NCBI GenBank assembly: GCA_902791625.1
Contig: CADAWN010000001.1
Location: forward strand, 99,333-163,214
Reading direction: 5' to 3'
DNA: 63,882 nt
DNA from: an uncultured Erysipelotrichaceae bacterium
GTDB taxonomy: Bacteria > Bacillota_I > Bacilli_A > RF39 > UBA660
How positions within the stretch are numbered: the stretch's first letter is position 1; every line of letters starts with the position of its first letter. Under the pieces are notes generated by a model. It ran no database searches. It saw only the letters and a program-made list of their open reading frames with translations, and was not told the DNA's origin. The translations under genes and the position numbers were made by a program. This document shows positions 59,132 to 63,882 of the stretch, one piece after another.

Positions 59132-59693
59132 ACTATATTGTGACGGCGCGGCAACTATGAAACAAGTTAATGGAAAATATGAAAGATGTAATGGTGGTTG
59201 GGCTTTTGCTAGAGTTGAAGATAATAAAGTAACTTATTGGGAAAATGGTAGGCAATTAAATACTACTAATAATGCTATGGAGTTATTTGCTATTCTCAGT
59301 GCTCTTTGGTATTGTATTAATAAAGATATAAAAGGAACTGGAATAGAAATTTATTGTGATAGTGCTTATTGTGTTAATATTTTTTCGTCTTGGATTGAAG
59401 GTTGGAAGCGCAATGGTTGGACTCGCGGCAAGAAACATGAACCTATTGAAAACTTAAGTTTAATTATGGATATTGATAATTTAATTAATGAATTAAAAAA
59501 TAATTTTGTTGAAGTAAAGTTTATTAAAGTAAAAGGACATAGTAATAATGAATTTAATAATTTTGTTGATAAACTTGCTGTTGAAGCTAAAGAAGGAATA
59601 ATACGAGGAAGGTATATAGATTATTCTGATTATGATGAGTATGATAGATATTTTGATGATAAAGGAGTAGATGAAATAATAAAACCTTTTTAA
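59124..59693 (+). CDS. rnhA: Ribonuclease HI
   Basis: 189 residues from ATG at 59124 behind GGAAGGAGAGAGATTAT. YCDGAA, NNAMELFAI, YCDSAYCV and KGHSNNEFNNFVDKLA give the D-E-D-D residues of type 1 RNase H. Longer by about 30 residues at the acidic C-terminus. Removes RNA primers or R-loops during replication. Confidence 0.9.
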   Translation: MVKLYCDGAATMKQVNGKYERCNGGWAFARVEDNKVTYWENGRQLNTTNNAMELFAILSALWYCINKDIKGTGIEIYCDSAYCVNIFSSWIEGWKRNGWTRGKKHEPIENLSLIMDIDNLINELKNNFVEVKFIKVKGHSNNEFNNFVDKLAVEAKEGIIRGRYIDYSDYDEYDRYFDDKGVDEIIKPF

Positions 59694-59888
59694 ATTAAAA
59701 TATTTTCAAAAGTTAAATACTTGATTTTTATTAAATATTATGATATAATAATTATAGAAAGTTAAGGAAGATTTAAAAAAATAGTTTTAGAAAGCAAGGC
59801 AAATATAAACGGGGTTGCTAAATCAGACTATTTCTTTATCAACTTATTTTTTCAACAAAAAATAAAAGATAAAAGGAGAAAAAAAGCA
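59694..59888 (+). other. Promoter region and long leader
   Basis: Contains promoter 59721-59749 and about 125 bases of leader before the gene at 59889; no ORF with a ribosome site inside. Confidence 0.6.
59721..59749 (+). promoter_or_regulatory. Sigma70-type promoter, plus strand
   Basis: TTGATT-17-TATAAT. Confidence 0.8.
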
Positions 59889-60137
59889 ATGAACTATTTT
59901 GACATTGTGGAGAAGGATAATCTCCTTCTCAAAATTTATGGGGTTGTAAGAAGGGAGGATCATAATAAAACTAAAATTGAAGATATTATTAAACTTTTTG
60001 AAAATAATAAAGCTTTCAATAAACTTCTTAACTTTAAAAGACGTTCTAGTTTGGGAAAATTAGATATTAGAGTTAATGGTTTTAAAGATGAAGATAGAAC
60101 TGTTAAAGAAATTGAAGCCGAAATTTTTAAAAAATAA
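59889..60137 (+). CDS. Hypothetical protein
   Basis: 82 residues, basic C-terminal half (FKRRSSLGKLDIRVNGFK). Ribosome site AAAGGAGAAAAAAAGCA. Function unknown. Confidence 0.65.
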   Translation: MNYFDIVEKDNLLLKIYGVVRREDHNKTKIEDIIKLFENNKAFNKLLNFKRRSSLGKLDIRVNGFKDEDRTVKEIEAEIFKK

Positions 60138-60148
60138 AATTGAATAAA

Positions 60149-60180
60149 AAAAGGAGAAGTATATTAATACTTCTCCTTTT
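60149..60180. terminator. Bidirectional terminator
   Basis: AAAGGAGAAGTATATTAATACTTCTCCTTTT between convergent genes, T-rich on both strands. Confidence 0.85.
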
Positions 60181-63100
60181 CTTTTATTTCTTTTATTTGT
60201 TTTTCTAAGTCTTTTATATAAAGCAATAACATTGGAATAAACTCTGTATAAGAAAGTTCATAATATCCTTCTTCAGTATATGGTTTGATTATTGCTGCTA
60301 TATCTTCATCATCTAAACCAGCTTTTTCTATTGCTTCCTAAACTTCTTGTGCTATAAAACCTGCATGGGTTTTTTTATCTGATTTTTCATCTTTAAAATT
60401 AAAACTAACGGGATTGAGATTTTTTATTAAATCTAAGTATCTAGAATCTAAAGATTGTATATTTCGTTTTAATCTTCTATCTGAAGGATTAATCCAACCA
60501 CTAGTTGCTTTTATATAAGGAGCAATAAAGTATTCTCCACCTTGATTACCATTAAGCGTAATAGATGCATTACCACCAACATCATTAAAATCTGTAAATG
60601 TTAATGATACATTTTGAGACTAGTCTGCGCTTTTAAAAATAATTTTGGGATTTGTATCCGCAAAAGTATTAGATTTATATGTTTTTCCACATATAATTAT
60701 ATTGGTATTAGTAACAGTTCCTTTACCAATAATAATATGACCACAGCCCATCTAAATACTACCACTTTCATCCTATAAATACAGAATTCCAGCAGTAGAA
60801 GCATTTGTTTTTACCACAATTTCATTTGAATCAAACTCCATATGCTACGACATTGTATGATCTGATGGATCGCGCTCCCCTATTACTAAAGCAGGATGAT
60901 TGTAAGAGGCTGCCGCAACGTCAGCAGTATTTGATAGATATAATGTTTTAGAAAAAGTTACATCGCAATCTGCTGAAATAGCAGTAGAATATAGTACCAT
61001 ATCTTTAGTAATAATACCAAAATCAACAGTATCATTTTCTCCAACTCTTAAAGCCATATTTCCATCTAATGTAATTCCATAAGTAGTCATATCACTACTT
61101 GTATAAGTATGTCTAGCAAAATTTAAATCAGTATTGGTGTAAATTCCATCACCAAGTAAATTTAAACATAAAGCGGAATTACCAACTTTTATTGTAAGTC
61201 CCTAACTTTCATCTCCATAGATAACTTCACCCTATTCTGATGCTCCCGTTGGTTTCATATCAAAGAATAAATCTCCATCTACTAAACTTACTGAACCTCT
61301 TAATATAGTAGGCAAACCAGTAACTCCTATATGAAGGGCTTCGCCTTCAACAAGTGCACTTTCTCCTGCCGCAAGTACCTACATGGCTACTGCATTAGGA
61401 TATTGACTAACTCTATATTTTGTCGTACAAACTTCATTAGAGTGTAAAGAACCAACTGAAGTATTGACATAAACGCTATTGTTTCTATATACACTATTAG
61501 TTACATTTGTTGTACCATTGATATTTTCATATGTAGATAATAGAATTGGGTAATTATTATTGGTAGTTCTTAATGTCTATGTTACTTTAGTATCTGTATT
61601 AGTTGGTGCGTATATATCGGTAGAAGTACCACTTATTTCTATTGAACCAATCTTAGTACCAGAAGTTAATGTTTGAGTAAAGGAAGTATTGCCAGAATCT
61701 AACACCTTCAACCAATTTATATAACCATTTCCATTATTACCTCTATACCATATTCCAGGTCCATCACCCATACCAATAAATAATTCAGCATTATAGTTAT
61801 TACTCACCCATTGAGAAGAAATAAGTACACCACCATTAGAAAGAGTACTAATGCCTGTATACTTTTGTCTTGTTAAATAAACTTTAAATTTAGATGCTGT
61901 AGTATCTTGAGTATAATCAGCATTAGTATTATTTATTAATGTTAAATTATTATGAGTATGATCACCTTTAGCTACAGTAGTTGAAGTTGTACCAGTAGGA
62001 ATGGTAAATGCTAAAGCACCGGCTCCACCATGATTAGTAGCTGTATAAGTTAATCCAGACCAAGAACCTGTAGTATGATAATAATTAGTATTATTATCAG
62101 TAGGCATTGTAAATATAAAGTTAGTACCACCGGCAGTAAGTTTATATTTAGTACCAAAAGCCAATGTAAGTTGATTTGTATCACTAGAGGTACCTGCAGC
62201 AATAGTAGTTGGATATAAATCAGTATTTTCAATAGTTCTAGATATAGTAGCTAAATCAGTTGTTGTAATAGATACTGACCAACCAGATTTATAGGTATCA
62301 AATGTATGTGAATTGTGACCAAATAAAAAGTCATGAACTATAGTTTTAATATAATAATGTTTTGTGGATGCTGTACCGATCAATATAGCACATTTACTGC
62401 CATCATGACCAAATTTTACTGGAAGATTTGTATAACTACCTTGACCAATACAATATGCAGAACAATTAAACCAACCACCTTGATTATAGTTATAACCAGA
62501 AATATAATAATCTACTTGAGAACTTTTATTATCAACATATTCAAAAATAGATACTACAAATTTCATCATTGTAGAATTCCAAGATACAGGTAATGTAATC
62601 TTTATAAAACCAGTAGTAGGATTCCCCGAATCTGTATAACTTGCACCTCCTGGATATAAAATAAATCCATCTTTGCCAATAGTTACTCCATTAATTTTAG
62701 TAGAAGTTAAATTAGGTACTGTTAATAACTAAGTGCTAGGATTATAATAAAAAGCATTTGCTCTATAACTAATATTATCCACATTACCTGTAGTTGTTGT
62801 ATTTGCAGAGTAAGCTAATAAAATTGGTCTATTAGTATCTTCAGTAGTTAAAGTCTATCTAACTTTAGTATCTGTATTAGTATTATAATCTGCCTAGGCA
62901 ACCCATCTATTATCAGTAGTAGCAGTTCCGTCAATTTTTATACTACCTGCAGACCAATAGGTCATTATAATATTACTACCTTTTGCATAATGTGTTGTTA
63001 ATCTACCAGAATTATAATAACAATTAATTGCTCCAGTTGTTGTACCATCTTTTAAAGTTAAATTTAAAGTTGCATTACCACTACCTGCATAAGGTAAAAA

Positions 63101-63256
63101 ATAAGCAATAGTTAATCCATCATATAAACTATCAATATCAATTTCTCCAGTCCAACTACCAGTTGCCGCTGTCTATGTTCCAATGACTGGTATTATTGTA
63201 TGTTTTATATCATAAGTTTTATTATCGGGAAGTTTTATTTTGTCTATATATCCCAT
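60164..63256 (-). CDS. Tail fibre with C-terminal S74 intramolecular chaperone
   Basis: 1030 residues with TAG as Gln. MGYIDKIKLPDNKTYDIKH N-terminus typical of Clostridia phage fibres, then NTDTKVTQTL linker repeats and trimeric beta modules. The C-terminus SDRRLKRNIQSLDSRYLDLI...HAGFIAQEV is the peptidase S74 chaperone with its Ser and Lys, which cuts itself off after trimerisation. No frameshift found here. Confidence 0.9.
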
Positions 63257-63882
63257 TATTTATCAACTCCCTTTAATATGTTAAACCAATCATAAAAACT
63301 AATCTATTCAAAAACTAAACCTTCTTTAAATTTCTTAGTTTTTAAATCAATATAAATCTAATTCTTTTTATTCTAATCAAGAGCTTCATAAAGTTCTTTA
63401 TTTTTCTAATAAAACTCTTTAATTCTATTCTAAACTTTTTCTCTATATTCTTTATTTTCTTTCTCTAACCATTCTTCTTTATTTAATAAAAGATAACAGT
63501 CATATATAATTCTTGCCGCGCTCTCTTGCGCCTATTGCATCATATTCTTTTTAATAAAACTTTCAATTAAATAGTCAGTACTATCTATCATTTTATCATA
63601 AGTTTTTAATATATATTTTTCATCATGTCTACATACTGAATCTTTATTCCATCTCCAAAGATAAAAAGGTTTAACAATCATTCTACATCTATCTTTTCTA
63701 GAACAATTTATTGCCTAAAAAACAAAAAAAGAATCTTCATGTATAGTAAGATTATAATTCCACTTTATATTAAATAAATTTAAAAACTCTCTATTAAAAA
63801 CCTTACCATGCACGAATGTTCCATCTTGTTCTTTATGTTCAATATAGACAATTTTATTATCTTTATCTCTTATTTCTTCTAC
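63256..63882 (-). CDS. Glycosyltransferase family 2-like, N-terminus outside window
   Basis: 208 residues visible with several TAG. TFVHGKVFNREFLNLFNIKWNYNLTIHEDSFF is the acceptor/HED region of GT2 enzymes found in phages; the rest is a helical C-terminal domain. TAATG overlap with the tail fibre suggests it may modify the fibre or phage DNA/virion. Confidence 0.75.

Noticed and set aside
1..63882. CRISPR array
   Set aside because: The short repeats (LRR units, beta-helix codons, KKEE codons) are coding, and the dispersed GC elements are not regularly spaced.
1..63882. TGA recoded as Trp
   Set aside because: Genes end in TGA with correctly spaced downstream starts, and tRNA-Trp has anticodon CCA.

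Overview
This AT-rich window, roughly a quarter to a third G+C, is part of a large bacteriophage genome. The phage signs are a GH25/CW_7 endolysin, a holin-like protein, tail fibres including one ending in an S74 chaperone, ThyX, an RNA ligase and kinase-HD pair, many small zinc-ribbon proteins and about two dozen tRNA genes. Strong AAGGAGG ribosome sites, near-consensus TTGACT-17-TATAAT promoters and families typical of Clostridia phages (DUF3789, Lar-like, CW_7, SleB-like, HPr-like) point to a low-GC Firmicutes host, probably from gut. The virion type cannot be judged.

TAG is a sense codon here and is best read as glutamine (genetic code 15). Many frames interrupted only by TAG join into complete proteins. 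In three GIY-YIG nucleases TAG sits exactly at the YIGQ glutamine, and in the lysin it sits at the conserved Q of the CW_7 repeats. Every gene ends in TAA or TGA. A likely amber-reading tRNA (anticodon CUA, G73) lies at 32665-32738 with its own promoter and terminator; its D- and T-loops are non-canonical. All coordinates below assume TAG = Gln.

Layout: 1-20 kb is a minus-strand cassette of small early-type genes (zinc ribbons, membrane peptides, methyltransferase, kinase-HD protein, RNA ligase, beta-helix proteins) with tRNA clusters at 3.2-3.7 and 6.1-6.9 kb. ORF-free structured-RNA loci lie at about 2.6-3.25, 15.5-16.3 and 20.0-20.8 kb. From 20.9 to 28.1 kb tRNAs alternate with homing endonucleases (two GIY-YIG, HNH, PD-(D/E)XK), a kinase-like protein, a nucleotidyltransferase and a YkuK-like protein; a further GIY-YIG enzyme sits beside the 3.3-3.7 kb tRNAs. 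From 28.1 to 33.6 kb are more small genes (DUF488-like, Lar-like, macro domain) and the suppressor tRNA. From 33.6 to 37.8 kb are appendage/tail proteins with repeats, including a BspA-like LRR protein. From 38 to 45.3 kb are GIY-YIG genes, ThyX, a degenerate metallophosphoesterase, a secreted SleB-like hydrolase and a UvrD-like helicase. From 45.4 to 55.6 kb are recoded structural and lysis genes. From 55.6 to 60.1 kb a plus-strand block carries a dNMP-kinase-like enzyme, a DNA methyltransferase and RNase H. From 60.2 kb to the right edge are a 1030-residue S74 tail fibre and a glycosyltransferase on the minus strand.

Transcription appears highly modular: about 30 promoters with an invariant 17-bp spacer, often placed directly behind an intrinsic terminator. 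A second layer is a family of GC-rich dispersed repeats built around TGTGCCGC, which stands out sharply in this AT-rich sequence. Several genes carry apparent frameshifts, two of them explained exactly by short tandem duplications in tail/appendage genes.
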